Assembly: GCA_041397765.1 (NCBI GenBank)
Contig: JAWKWA010000001.1
Coordinates: 1 to 64,000, forward strand
Direction of reading: 5' to 3'
Origin: JAWKWA01 sp041397765
GTDB taxonomy: Bacteria; Pseudomonadota; Alphaproteobacteria; Rhizobiales; Hyphomicrobiaceae
DNA length: 64,000 nucleotides
In this document: in pieces, positions 16,222 to 23,889 of the stretch
Position numbering within the stretch: position 1 is the stretch's first letter
Layout of the letters: every line of letters begins with the position of its first letter
The notes under the pieces: model-generated
What the model was told of the DNA's origin: nothing
What the model saw: the letters and a program-made list of their open reading frames with translations, nothing else
Databases searched by the model: none
Made by a program: the position numbers and the translations under genes

Positions 16222-17691
16222 TCACCCGACGCTCCCCTCGAGGCTGATGCCGATCAGCTTCTGGGTCTCGGCCATGAACTCCATCGGCAGATGCTGCAGC
16301 ACGTCGCGCACGAAGCCGTTGACGATGAGCGCCACCGCCTCCTCCTCGCTGAGGCCGCGCGACGTGCAGTAGAAGAGCTGGTCGTCGGAGATCTTCGAGG
16401 TGGTCGCCTCGTGCTCGAAATGCGCGCTCGCGTTCTTCGCCTCGATATAGGGCACGGTGTGCGCGCCGCATTTGTCGCCGATCAGCAGCGAGTCGCAGTT
16501 CGTGAAGTTGCGCGCGCCGCTCGCCCTCCTGTGCGCCGAGACGAGGCCGCGATAGGTGTTCTGCGAGAAGCCGGCGGCGATGCCCTTGGAGATGATGCGC
16601 GAGCTGGTGTTGCGGCCGAGATGGATCATCTTCGTACCGCTGTCGACCTGCTGATGGCCGTTCGACACCGCGATCGAGTAGAACTCGCCGCGGCTGCCGT
16701 CGCCCCTGAGGATGCAGCTGGGATATTTCCAGGTGATGGCCGAGCCGGTCTCGACCTGCGTCCAGGAGATCTTGGCGTTGCGGCCGCGGCAGTCGCCGCG
16801 CTTCGTCACGAAATTGTAGACGCCGCCGCGCCCCTCCTTGTCGCCCGGATACCAGTTCTGCACGGTCGAGTACTTGATCTCGGCATCATCGAGAGCGACG
16901 AGCTCGACGACCGCCGCATGGAGCTGGTTCTCGTCGCGCATCGGCGCCGTGCAACCCTCCAGATAGGAGACATAGGCGCCCTTGTCGGCGATGATCAGCG
17001 TGCGCTCGAACTGGCCGGTCTTCTTCTCGTTGATGCGGAAATAGGTCGACAGCTCCATCGGGCAGCGCACGCCCTCTGGCACATAGACGAACGAGCCGTC
17101 GGAGAACACCGCCGAATTGAGCGCGGCGAAGAAGTTGTCCGACTGCGGCACCACCGAGCCGAGATACTTCCGCACGATCTCCGGGTGCTCGCGCAGCGCC
17201 TCGGAGATCGAGCAGAAGATGACGCCGGCCTTCTTCAGCTCGCTCTTGAAGGTGGTGACGACCGAGACCGAATCGAACACCGCATCGACGGCGACGCGCG
17301 CGCCCTGCACGCCCGCCAGCACCGCCTGCTCCTTCAGCGGGATGCCGAGCCGCTCGTAGGTGCGCAGCAGCTCGGGATCGACCTCGTCGAGGCTCTTCGG
17401 CCCCTCGGTCGATTTCGGCGCGGCATAATAGTAGAGGTCCTGGTAGTCGATCGGCTGGTAGCGCACTTTCGCCCAGGTCGGCTCGGACATGGTCCGCCAG
17501 CGCCGGAACGATTCGAGGCGCCATTCGAGCATCCACTCCGGCTCGCCCTTCTTGTCGGAGATGAAACGGACGATCTCCTCGGACAAGCCCTTGGGCGCCT
17601 TGACAGTCTCGATCTCGGTCGAGAAGCCGTATTTGTACTGGTCGACGTCGATCTTCCTGACCTGCTCGACCGTCTCACGAACTGCGGGCAT
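16222..17691 (-). CDS. sufB: Fe-S cluster assembly protein SufB
   Basis: Core scaffold subunit on which the cluster is built (489 residues, normal length). Strongly conserved stretches include YKYGFSTEIETVKAPKGLSE near the N-terminus, the NWYPGDKEGRGGVYNFVTKR block, NGHQQVDSGTKMIHLG and FTNCDSLLIGDKCGAHTVPY, the last with the cysteines implicated in cluster binding. It starts inside the end of the upstream desulfurase gene (17-nt overlap) with GGAGAG upstream of the ATG, indicating coupled translation. First of the SufBCD genes in the operon. Confidence 0.97.
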   Translation of the reverse strand: MPAVRETVEQVRKIDVDQYKYGFSTEIETVKAPKGLSEEIVRFISDKKGEPEWMLEWRLESFRRWRTMSEPTWAKVRYQPIDYQDLYYYAAPKSTEGPKSLDEVDPELLRTYERLGIPLKEQAVLAGVQGARVAVDAVFDSVSVVTTFKSELKKAGVIFCSISEALREHPEIVRKYLGSVVPQSDNFFAALNSAVFSDGSFVYVPEGVRCPMELSTYFRINEKKTGQFERTLIIADKGAYVSYLEGCTAPMRDENQLHAAVVELVALDDAEIKYSTVQNWYPGDKEGRGGVYNFVTKRGDCRGRNAKISWTQVETGSAITWKYPSCILRGDGSRGEFYSIAVSNGHQQVDSGTKMIHLGRNTSSRIISKGIAAGFSQNTYRGLVSAHRRASGARNFTNCDSLLIGDKCGAHTVPYIEAKNASAHFEHEATTSKISDDQLFYCTSRGLSEEEAVALIVNGFVRDVLQHLPMEFMAETQKLIGISLEGSVG

Positions 17692-18958
17692 TCAACTCTC
17701 CGCTCGACTGTGTTGCGACGCCCTCGATCCGTCGGTCGGACCGGACACGCAGATTGTTTCTCTCGGCGGCTCTGGGCTCGCCCGCGGCAACGGGTTTTGC
17801 CGCCATGCCTGAAGCCATCGTCGCGCCCGCCGTCCGGCCGACGACGGCCCGGGCGATCTCGAGGAGCCGCGCCACGTCGCTCTCGCCGCTCGACCAGCCG
17901 AGGCTGAAGCGAACGGCGCCGCCGGCGATCTCGCCCGGCACGCCCATCGCCTCCAGCACGTGGCTGCGGCCGACCTTGCCCGAGGAGCAGGCCGACCCGG
18001 CGCTGACGGCGGCTCCCGCCAGATCGAATGCGACGACGAGCAGGTCCGAGCGCCGGCCCGGGAAGCCGATCATCGTCGTATTGGGCAGGCGTCGCGCACC
18101 CCGACCGATGACGACAGCGCCGGGCGCCAGGGCGATGAGCCCGCGCTCGAGCTCGTCCCGCAGCGCCGCGAGCTGCCGGGCCTCGCCTTCGGCCTCGTCC
18201 GTGAGCGCCGCCGCCGCCGCTCCAAAGCCCGCGATGGCCGGCACCGCCTCGGTCCCCGAGCGCCGCCGCCGCTCCTGGCCGCCACCGCGGATCAGCGGCG
18301 GGATCTCGACGCCCTCGCCGAGGACCAGTGCTCCGACACCCTTGGGGCCACCGATCTTGTGGCCCGAGACCGAGAGCATGTCGACTCCGAGATCGCCGAT
18401 ACGGACGGCCATGCGGCCGGGCGCCTGAACCGCGTCGCAATGGACGGCGATCCCGAGCGTTCTGGCGATGGCCGCGAGCGCCCCGACATCCTGGACGACG
18501 CCGGTCTCGCCATTGGCGAGCGCCAGGCTCAGCAGGACGCGGCCGCGTCCGCCAAGCTCGGCCGAGAGCATCGCCATCTGCCGACCGGCCTCGGCGACAT
18601 CGACCACTCCATCGCCATCGACCGCGAGCCAGAGGATGCGGGCGCCGCTCGCCTTCACCGCCTCGATCACCGAGGGATGCTCGGTCCGAGTAAGCGCGAT
18701 CGCCTGCCAGCCGGCCGCGATCGCCATGGCGTTGGCCTCGGTTCCCCCGCTCGTCAGCACGACGCCGGCGGGATCGGCCGCCAGCATGGCAGCCACGCAC
18801 TCGCGCGCATCCTCCAGGATCGCCCGCACCTCCCGGCCCTCGCGGTGGACCGAGGAAGGATTGCCGACGCGGTCCATCGCCGCCAGCACGGCCTCCCGCG
18901 CCTCGGGCCGCAGCGTCGTTCCGGCATTGTGATCGACAAAGACGCGCACGATGCTCAT
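17675..18958 (-). CDS. Cysteine desulfurase, NifS/IscS-type (group I)
   Basis: Second desulfurase of the suf operon (427 residues). Group I features: VFVDHNAGTTLRPEA at the N-terminus, TSGGTEANAMAI (69-80), EHPSVIEA (93-100), PLP lysine Lys201 in SGHKIGGPKG, and catalytic Cys324 in the flexible-loop motif SAGSACSSGKV. The C-terminus carries an extra polar tail of about 40 residues. The start ATG overlaps the iscR stop by 4 nt (ATGA). In suf operons of this kind it works alongside sufS; which is the main sulfur donor cannot be told here. Confidence 0.94.
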   Translation of the reverse strand: MSIVRVFVDHNAGTTLRPEAREAVLAAMDRVGNPSSVHREGREVRAILEDARECVAAMLAADPAGVVLTSGGTEANAMAIAAGWQAIALTRTEHPSVIEAVKASGARILWLAVDGDGVVDVAEAGRQMAMLSAELGGRGRVLLSLALANGETGVVQDVGALAAIARTLGIAVHCDAVQAPGRMAVRIGDLGVDMLSVSGHKIGGPKGVGALVLGEGVEIPPLIRGGGQERRRRSGTEAVPAIAGFGAAAAALTDEAEGEARQLAALRDELERGLIALAPGAVVIGRGARRLPNTTMIGFPGRRSDLLVVAFDLAGAAVSAGSACSSGKVGRSHVLEAMGVPGEIAGGAVRFSLGWSSGESDVARLLEIARAVVGRTAGATMASGMAAKPVAAGEPRAAERNNLRVRSDRRIEGVATQSSGELNARSS

Positions 18959-19437
18959 TCCGCGGCGAGACCAAGGACCGGGGCATTCGAAGAGGCAATC
19001 TCGGCCGGGCGGGCTTCCCCCGCCGTGCCGATCCGCCTGTCGAGGACGTCGCGCAGGGTTACGCGCGACAGGAAGCTGCGGATCTCCACGCCCAGCGCGT
19101 GCCACAGGTCGTGGGTCAGGCACCGTTCCTGGCCGACGCATCCCGCCTCGAGAAGGCCGGCACAGCGTGTCATCTCGACCGGCTCCTCGACCGCGACAAG
19201 GATCTCGGCGATGGCGATCGACTGCGCCGGGCGGGCCAGCAGATAACCACCCGATCGTCCCCTGACACTCTCTACCAACCCCGACCGGCGGAGCTTGCAG
19301 AACAACTGCTCCAGATAGGCGAGCGAGATCTGCTGGCGCTCGGCGATCGCAACGAGCGGCACCGAATGCTCCGATCCGTGCTTGGCGAGGTCCGCCATCG
19401 CCATGACGGCATAGCGGCCGCGGGTGTTGAGCTCCAT
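18955..19437 (-). CDS. iscR: Rrf2-family Fe-S regulator IscR
   Basis: Transcription factor (160 residues) that senses Fe-S status and normally regulates the operon it heads. Winged helix: MELNTRGRYAVMAMADLAKH, then ISLAYLEQLFCKLRRSGLV with RGRSGGYLLARP. Cluster ligands are Cys92, Cys100 and Cys106 with His109, spaced C-X7-C-X5-C-X2-H; the first gap is two residues longer than in E. coli IscR. GGAGG lies 7 nt before the chosen ATG; upstream in-frame codons are not supported. It is the first gene of the suf operon. The promoter found about 290 nt upstream carries an Irr box, so control by both IscR and Irr is likely. Confidence 0.93.
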   Translation of the reverse strand: MELNTRGRYAVMAMADLAKHGSEHSVPLVAIAERQQISLAYLEQLFCKLRRSGLVESVRGRSGGYLLARPAQSIAIAEILVAVEEPVEMTRCAGLLEAGCVGQERCLTHDLWHALGVEIRSFLSRVTLRDVLDRRIGTAGEARPAEIASSNAPVLGLAAE

Positions 19438-19709
19438 GTCCGATCCTCCAGCGAGCGCGGCGCCCGCGCTCCCTGCCATCGTTGCCGGGATGCGCCGTCG
19501 GCGTTGCCCGGATGTGTCGCCGGCCCGCTGACCGGCACCGTCGCGCCGTCCACCGAGACGCGCAACCGCCCCGCCAATGTCGGCGGGATCGCGGTCGTCA
19601 GCGGTTTTCCTTGCGCTTCACCTGTCCAGCCGTGCTATGAGGCCGCTCGAATATCCGGGCGCCGGGGCTCCTGGAGCTTCGAGACATGCTTCGCCGCGGC
19701 CGGCGTTTC

Positions 19710-19726
19710 CTTTGAAACGTTCTAAA
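19710..19726. promoter_or_regulatory. Irr box (ICE motif) at the suf operon promoter
   Basis: CTTTGAA-ACG-TTCTAAA. The right half matches the iron-control-element half site (TTTAGAA read on the minus strand) 7 of 7, and the left half 5 of 7, with the expected 3-nt centre. It covers about +4 to +20 relative to the predicted minus-strand start, a place where a bound repressor would block transcription. Irr is the haem-responsive iron regulator of Rhizobiales and relatives. The match was made by eye. Confidence 0.6.
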
Positions 19727-19735
19727 TCTTGCCTC

Positions 19736-19764
19736 GGTATAGAAATCCCGAGCGGGGCAGTCAA
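19736..19764 (-). promoter_or_regulatory. Sigma70-like promoter of the iscR-suf operon
   Basis: On the minus strand, TTGACT (19764-19759), a 17-nt spacer, then TATACC (19741-19736). Transcription would start near 19729, giving a leader of about 290 nt before the iscR ATG. The Irr box lies immediately downstream. The rest of the 490-nt spacer between iscR and the divergent hydrolase gene shows no coding sequence. Confidence 0.6.
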
Positions 19765-19927
19765 GTATCTTTTGCCGGCCGATCGGTTGCCCCCGCCCGG
19801 GGCCGTTCGGACAATAGGGCCGCTCCGCCGGGCGCGGAGGGTTTCGACGGCCTCAACCCGACGGTGCCGGCGCCCGAAACCGATCGGCCTGCCGCCATCC
19901 ACGAGAGCCAGCGAGCGATCATCGACG

Positions 19928-20605
19928 ATGCCTGAAGTTACCATCAACGGACCGGCCGGCCGCCTCGAGGCGCGCTACCATCACGCGCCCGCCAACTCGC
20001 GCATCGCCCTCGTTCTTCATCCCCATCCGCAATTCGGCGGCACGATGAACAACCAGGTCGTCTATCACCTCTACTACGCCTTCGCCGAGCGCGGCTTCTC
20101 GGTGCTGCGCGTCAATTTCCGCGGCGTCGGCCGCAGCCAGGGCTTCTTCGACAACGGCCCGGGTGAGCTCTCGGACGCCGCCTCGGCGCTCGACTGGCTG
20201 CAGATCTACAATCCCGAGGCCCAGCATTGCTGGATCGCCGGCGTCTCCTTCGGCGCCTGGATCGCCATGCAGCTGCTGATGCGCCGGCCGGAGATCGAGG
20301 GCTTCGTCGCGGTGGCGCCGCCCGCCAATCTCTACGACTTCTCCTTCCTCGCGCCCTGCCCCTCCTCGGGACTGTTCGTCAATGGCGAGCGCGATCGCGT
20401 CGTGCCCTCGGCCTCGGTCGGCGAGCTCGCCAACAAGCTGAAGACCCAGCGCGGCATCACCATCGAGCACAAGATCGTGCCGCAGGCGAACCACTTCTTC
20501 GAGGATCGGATCGACGATCTGATGTCGACGGTCGGCGACTATGTCGACCGCCGCTTCGCCAAGGCCGCCGCCACCCGTCGCCGAATCGAGCAGGACGAGG
20601 AATAG
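19928..20605 (+). CDS. Alpha/beta hydrolase, dienelactone-hydrolase-like fold
   Basis: A 225-residue cytoplasmic serine hydrolase-type protein. HPHPQFGGTMNNQVVYHL near the N-terminus, LRVNFRGVGRSQG, the nucleophile elbow GVSFGAW (about 101-107, Ser in GxSxG), NGERDRVVP for the acid, and QANHFFEDR with the His make up the triad. It belongs to the group often annotated as alpha/beta hydrolase or CocE/NonD-like and of unknown substrate. It is divergent from the iscR-suf operon. The chosen ATG matches the family N-terminus; upstream frame continuation has no ribosome-binding support. Confidence 0.88.
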   Translation: MPEVTINGPAGRLEARYHHAPANSRIALVLHPHPQFGGTMNNQVVYHLYYAFAERGFSVLRVNFRGVGRSQGFFDNGPGELSDAASALDWLQIYNPEAQHCWIAGVSFGAWIAMQLLMRRPEIEGFVAVAPPANLYDFSFLAPCPSSGLFVNGERDRVVPSASVGELANKLKTQRGITIEHKIVPQANHFFEDRIDDLMSTVGDYVDRRFAKAAATRRRIEQDEE

Positions 20606-20681
20606 GAGAGGCGGTCGCGGACACGACGAGCCGCTCGCCACCCCTCCGGCCTCGGCGCTCGACCTTCAGGCCATCGACCGA

Positions 20682-20966
20682 TCATGCGGTGCGCGGGACG
20701 AGCTCGACGCGCGTCTTGCGGCGCGGCTTCTGCCTGCTCGCCGAGGCGGCATCGTAGATCTCGGCGGTGAGCTGGGCCGCGACGCGGAAGCGGATCTGCC
20801 TGCCGCAGCCGCGCCCGAAGCGCCCGCGCTTCCGATGGCTGTCGGTCTTGAAAGTGAGACCGACGACGCGCATCGCCGAGAGATCCTCGATGCCGACACC
20901 GCTGTCGCTCTATACGACCTTCAATTCGCGGTTGTTCGAGTTGTCCTGGCGGGCGCCGCGGGCCAT
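20682..20966 (-). pseudogene. Possible remnant of a GHKL-type ATP-binding protein
   Basis: In the 500-nt gap before glyQ a minus-strand frame reads RQDNSNNRELKVV, an in-frame TAG (20910-20912), SDSGVGIEDLSAM, VVGLTFKTDSHRKRGRFGRG, and finally RKTRVELVPRTA before a stop. DSGVGI and KRGRFGRG resemble the DxGxG and GRFGxG boxes of Bergerat-fold (Hsp90/MutL-like) ATPases, and the preceding N-rich helix fits their N-box region. Too short to be whole (about 95 codons) and interrupted by an amber codon. This is read as a decayed fragment; chance similarity is possible. Confidence 0.3.
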
Positions 20967-21023
20967 GGCGGTGCCCACCGCCGAAGCCTCGCCGAGGTCG
21001 ACTGCCGGGCTCGCGCGGCGTCC

Positions 21024-21054
21024 TTGTCTGCTGGCAGGCCCGTGCGAATATGCT
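21024..21054 (+). promoter_or_regulatory. Likely glyQ promoter
   Basis: TTGTCT at 21024-21029 with an AATATG/TATGCT -10 region at 21047-21054 (spacer 17 to 19). Transcription would begin near 21060. This places the in-frame ATG at 21050 inside the -10 region and so argues for the glyQ start at 21107. Confidence 0.4.
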
Positions 21055-21106
21055 AACCCCTCAGCAGCGACCCAACCTGCCATCGGACATCCGGAACCCC
21101 CTCGCC

Positions 21107-22060
21107 ATGCCACGCACTGCGTCGAAGACCGCCGGGCCGAAGACCCGGGCGCTGGAGCCCACCCGCTCGTTCCAGGATCTCATCCTGACGCTGCACAACT
21201 ACTGGGCGGGCCAGGGCTGCGTGATCCTGCAGCCTTACGACATGGAGGTCGGCGCCGGCACATTCCATCCCGCGACGACCTTGCGCTCGCTCGGGCCTAG
21301 GAGCTGGAACGCCGCCTATGTTCAGCCCTCGCGCCGGCCGAAGGACGGGCGCTATGGCGAGAACCCGAACCGGATGCAGCACTACTACCAGTACCAGGTC
21401 ATCATGAAGCCGAGCCCGCCGGACTTCCAGGAGCTCTATCTGGGCTCGCTGGCGGCGATCGGCCTCGATCCGCTCGAGCACGACATCCGCTTCGTCGAGG
21501 ACGACTGGGAGAGCCCGACGCTCGGCGCCTGGGGCCTTGGCTGGGAGGTGTGGTGCGATGGCATGGAGGTATCGCAGTTCACCTATTTCCAGCAGGTCGG
21601 CGGCTTCGATTGCGAGCCGGTCTCGGGCGAGCTGACCTATGGGCTGGAGCGCCTCGCCATGTATGTGCAGGGCGTCGACCGGGTGTTCGACCTCAATTTC
21701 AATGGCCGCGACGACGACAAGCGCATCCTCTACGGCGACGTGTTCCTGCAGGCGGAGCAGGAATACAGTCGCTACAATTTCGAGCACGCCGATACCGAGG
21801 CGCTGCTGCAGCATTTCCGCGATGCCGAGGCAGAATGTCAGGCCCTGCTCGAGAAGGGGAAGGGCGACGGCGAAGGTGCACGCCACCTGATGGCGCTGCC
21901 GGCCTATGACCAGTGCATCAAGGCCTCGCATCTGTTCAACCTGCTCGACGCACGCGGCGTGATCTCGGTGACCGAGCGGCAGAGCTACATCCTCAGGGTG
22001 CGCGAGCTGGCCAAGGCGTGCTGCGGGGCGTGGCTGCGGACCGAGGGCGGGGGCGCGTGA
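21107..22060 (+). CDS. glyQ: Glycyl-tRNA synthetase alpha subunit
   Basis: Catalytic subunit of the alpha2beta2 class II glycyl-tRNA synthetase (317 residues). Conserved blocks: FQDLILTLHNYWAGQGCVIL, QPYDMEVGAGTFHPATTLRS, AAYVQPSRRPKDGRYGENPN, LGAWGLGWEVWCDGMEVSQF, ELTYGLERLAMYVQGVD and NLLDARGVISVTERQ. The start at 21107 is preferred over an ATG at 21050 that overlaps the predicted -10 box. Its partner glyS lies 2.4 kb downstream instead of next to it; an outer-membrane protein, a small membrane protein and a TIR gene intervene. Confidence 0.97.
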   Translation: MPRTASKTAGPKTRALEPTRSFQDLILTLHNYWAGQGCVILQPYDMEVGAGTFHPATTLRSLGPRSWNAAYVQPSRRPKDGRYGENPNRMQHYYQYQVIMKPSPPDFQELYLGSLAAIGLDPLEHDIRFVEDDWESPTLGAWGLGWEVWCDGMEVSQFTYFQQVGGFDCEPVSGELTYGLERLAMYVQGVDRVFDLNFNGRDDDKRILYGDVFLQAEQEYSRYNFEHADTEALLQHFRDAEAECQALLEKGKGDGEGARHLMALPAYDQCIKASHLFNLLDARGVISVTERQSYILRVRELAKACCGAWLRTEGGGA

Positions 22061-22212
22061 GGTTGGAGCGGGTTCAGATCGACCGGACTCATGAACCCAC
22101 GCTAAGTCAGTGTCTTTCGGAGCACGGTCCAACGGCGAACCGGATGGTGGAGCGGCGCGCGGGCGGGGCCGGCACGGGGCGGTGACGCGACGCCTGTCGG
22201 GCCGAGCTTGGC

Positions 22213-22262
22213 GGGGGTGGGCTTGATGGGCTGGGGGCCGGGCTGGGCTTGGCCGGGCCGGG
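22213..22262 (+). other. G-rich tract with G-quadruplex potential
   Basis: At least seven runs of three or more G separated by 1-7 nt in 50 nt, downstream of glyQ. The rest of the 422-nt gap between glyQ and the OmpW gene is low-complexity GC sequence apart from the terminator at its end. No reading frame is supported here. Confidence 0.5.
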
Positions 22263-22361
22263 CGGCAGCGGGTGGCAGGAGAGCCGCCCCCGAGGGCGAA
22301 CGCCCCGACGGCCAACGCCTCGAGGGTCGATCTGCCGTGCAATCGAAGAAGGCAAACGGCA

Positions 22362-22393
22362 AAAGGCCCGCCACTTGACCGTGGCGGGCCTTT
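22362..22393. terminator. Strong bidirectional terminator between glyQ and the OmpW gene
   Basis: Perfect 13-bp stem AAAGGCCCGCCAC / GTGGCGGGCCTTT with a 6-nt loop. On the minus strand it is followed by TGCCGTTTGCC and lies about 90 nt past the OmpW stop. On the plus strand the stem itself ends in TTT and it could also end the glyQ transcript. Confidence 0.85.
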
Positions 22394-22482
22394 CGATTGT
22401 GGATCTCAGAGCCCTTGGGCGACCGCCCCGGGGAAGCCACCAGCCCATCCCGCCGCTGGCCCCCTCAGGGTGCAGCCAAATC

Positions 22483-23205
22483 TCACTTCAGCGGGATGTC
22501 GCTGCCGCGATGGCCGAAGATGTCCTCGAGGTTGAAGCGGTAGCCGATGCCGGCCGAGACGATCAGCGGATCGATCTGGGCATCGCCGCGGACGGTGCCG
22601 AGCGCGGTGTCGTGCCAGGTCACGGTGGTGTCGAGGAAGGTCTTCTTGACGTCGGCGTTCAGATACCAGCCACCGCCGAGGGAGACGTCGACACCGGCCT
22701 GCAGGGTGAAGCCGAAGGCGTCGTCGATGGTGACGTGCGAGGCACCGAGCGCGTTGTCGCCCACGCCCTCGTCGAAGAAGGCGATATACTGCACGCCCGC
22801 GCCGACATAGGGCTTGAAGCCGCCCATATCGTTGAAGTGGTACTGCACCGTCACGGCCGGCGGGAAGATCCAGGTGTCGGCGATCTCGTTGAGACCGGCG
22901 ATCGTGCCCTTGCCGTCGATCGAGTGCTTGGCGAAGCAGCAGAGCAGCTCCACCGCGAGGTTCTGGTTGAGGAAGTAGGTCAGCGTCGCCGTCGGAACGA
23001 ACTCGCTGCTCACCTCGGCGTCGGCGCCGGCGAGCGGCGCACCGTTCACGGTCACGTCGGCCGAGCTGTCCGGCGCCACGACGGTGCCTTGCAGGCGGAC
23101 CATGAAGTTGCCGGTCTCGCTGCCGGCCGCAGCCGGGAGGACAGCGCCCACCATCGCCACGCCGGCGATGGCAACAGAAGCCAGTACATTGCGCATGTTG
23201 ATCAT
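22483..23205 (-). CDS. OmpW-family outer membrane protein
   Basis: Eight-stranded beta-barrel porin-like protein of 240 residues. A signal peptide is visible (MINMRNVLASVAIAGVAMVG then AVLPAAAG, cleavage near residue 27). Family features are PTATLTYFLNQNLAVELLC, the CCFAKH segment, FKPYVGAGVQYIAFFDEG and the C-terminal GIGYRFNLEDIFGHRG. OmpW proteins form narrow hydrophobic channels; substrates are debated. A clear terminator follows and two palindromes lie upstream (23304-23316, 23351-23366). It interrupts the glyQ-glyS pair on the opposite strand. Confidence 0.93.
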   Translation of the reverse strand: MINMRNVLASVAIAGVAMVGAVLPAAAGSETGNFMVRLQGTVVAPDSSADVTVNGAPLAGADAEVSSEFVPTATLTYFLNQNLAVELLCCFAKHSIDGKGTIAGLNEIADTWIFPPAVTVQYHFNDMGGFKPYVGAGVQYIAFFDEGVGDNALGASHVTIDDAFGFTLQAGVDVSLGGGWYLNADVKKTFLDTTVTWHDTALGTVRGDAQIDPLIVSAGIGYRFNLEDIFGHRGSDIPLK

Positions 23206-23303
23206 GTCGAAGTTCCCCGTCGCAGTCCGGATACCGACCGTTCGGCCGGAATCGTTCTTCTTGTTTCCGTTGCCTACAATCGCGATCGGGGCACCTTCGA
23301 CAA

Positions 23304-23316
23304 TGACACTTTGTCA
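23304..23316. promoter_or_regulatory. Palindrome TGACA-N3-TGTCA upstream of the OmpW gene
   Basis: Perfect inverted repeat with 5-bp arms about 100 nt upstream of the OmpW start, overlapping a weak minus-strand -35-like TTGTCG. Possible operator. The binding protein is unknown. Confidence 0.35.
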
Positions 23317-23350
23317 GGACCGGGGGCTCGTGCCGCCAAAAAGTCGAATT

Positions 23351-23366
23351 GTTGCGCATGTGCAAC
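23351..23366. promoter_or_regulatory. Near-palindrome GTTGCGCATGTGCAAC in the OmpW upstream region
   Basis: Sixteen-base dyad with one mismatched base pair, about 145 nt upstream of the OmpW ATG and 115 nt before the small membrane-protein gene on the other strand. It has the size of a dimeric-regulator site. No regulator is assigned. Confidence 0.35.
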
Positions 23367-23479
23367 GCGACATTCCGTACCCACTCAGCCGAAAGTCGCG
23401 GTAGGGTTGATCCAGGTCAAGGCGGCAGGGCGCGACGTACGGACGAGCGACCGGTCGCAGCGGGGAGAGGATCCAATCC

Positions 23480-23683
23480 ATGTGGTCGTCGCTGGCTCTC
23501 GGCGCCCTGATCGTCGGCCTGCCCGTGCTCGCGGTGGCGCGGCTCATGCTGTGGCCGCGCAACCGGGCGGTGTTCTTCTTCACCGTCGCCCTGCTCGCGG
23601 TCGGCCTAGGCTATCTCGCTGTCACAGGCGCGCTTTCCGACATCGGTGCCATGGTGCTCGGAGCCGAGCTCCAGCCCATCTGA
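23480..23683 (+). CDS. Small two-helix membrane protein, unknown function
   Basis: Encodes 67 residues: MWSSLALGALIVGLPVLAVA as a first hydrophobic segment, a basic turn RLMLWPRNR, then VFFFTVALLAVGLGYLAVTG as a second segment and a short tail. GGAGAGG lies about 9 nt before the ATG. It is divergent from the OmpW gene and 206 nt upstream of the TIR gene. No family is recognised. The hydrophobic pattern and ribosome-binding site support it, but it could be chance. Confidence 0.5.
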   Translation: MWSSLALGALIVGLPVLAVARLMLWPRNRAVFFFTVALLAVGLGYLAVTGALSDIGAMVLGAELQPI

Positions 23684-23889
23684 TCGGACGCCGGACAGGT
23701 CCCTCCTCGGCCTGACGATCGCTGGAGCCTGACCGGTTGGGGTGTAAGCTTCCGTGCGAGCATCGAAGGGGTGAACGAGGCTCCAAGGCGAAGAATTGGA
23801 GGATGCCCGACACGGTCGAACCGATTCCAACCCAGTCGGACATGCTCTAACCGGCCGGTAACCACGATCGCCCCATTCTCACCGCCGTC

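Noticed and set aside
17675..18958. Nitrogenase-linked nifS
   Set aside because: The enzyme is a general group I cysteine desulfurase in a suf operon; no nif gene is present.
21050..21106. Upstream in-frame ATG of glyQ
   Set aside because: It overlaps the predicted -10 region, has no ribosome-binding site, and the added residues are not part of the conserved GlyQ start.
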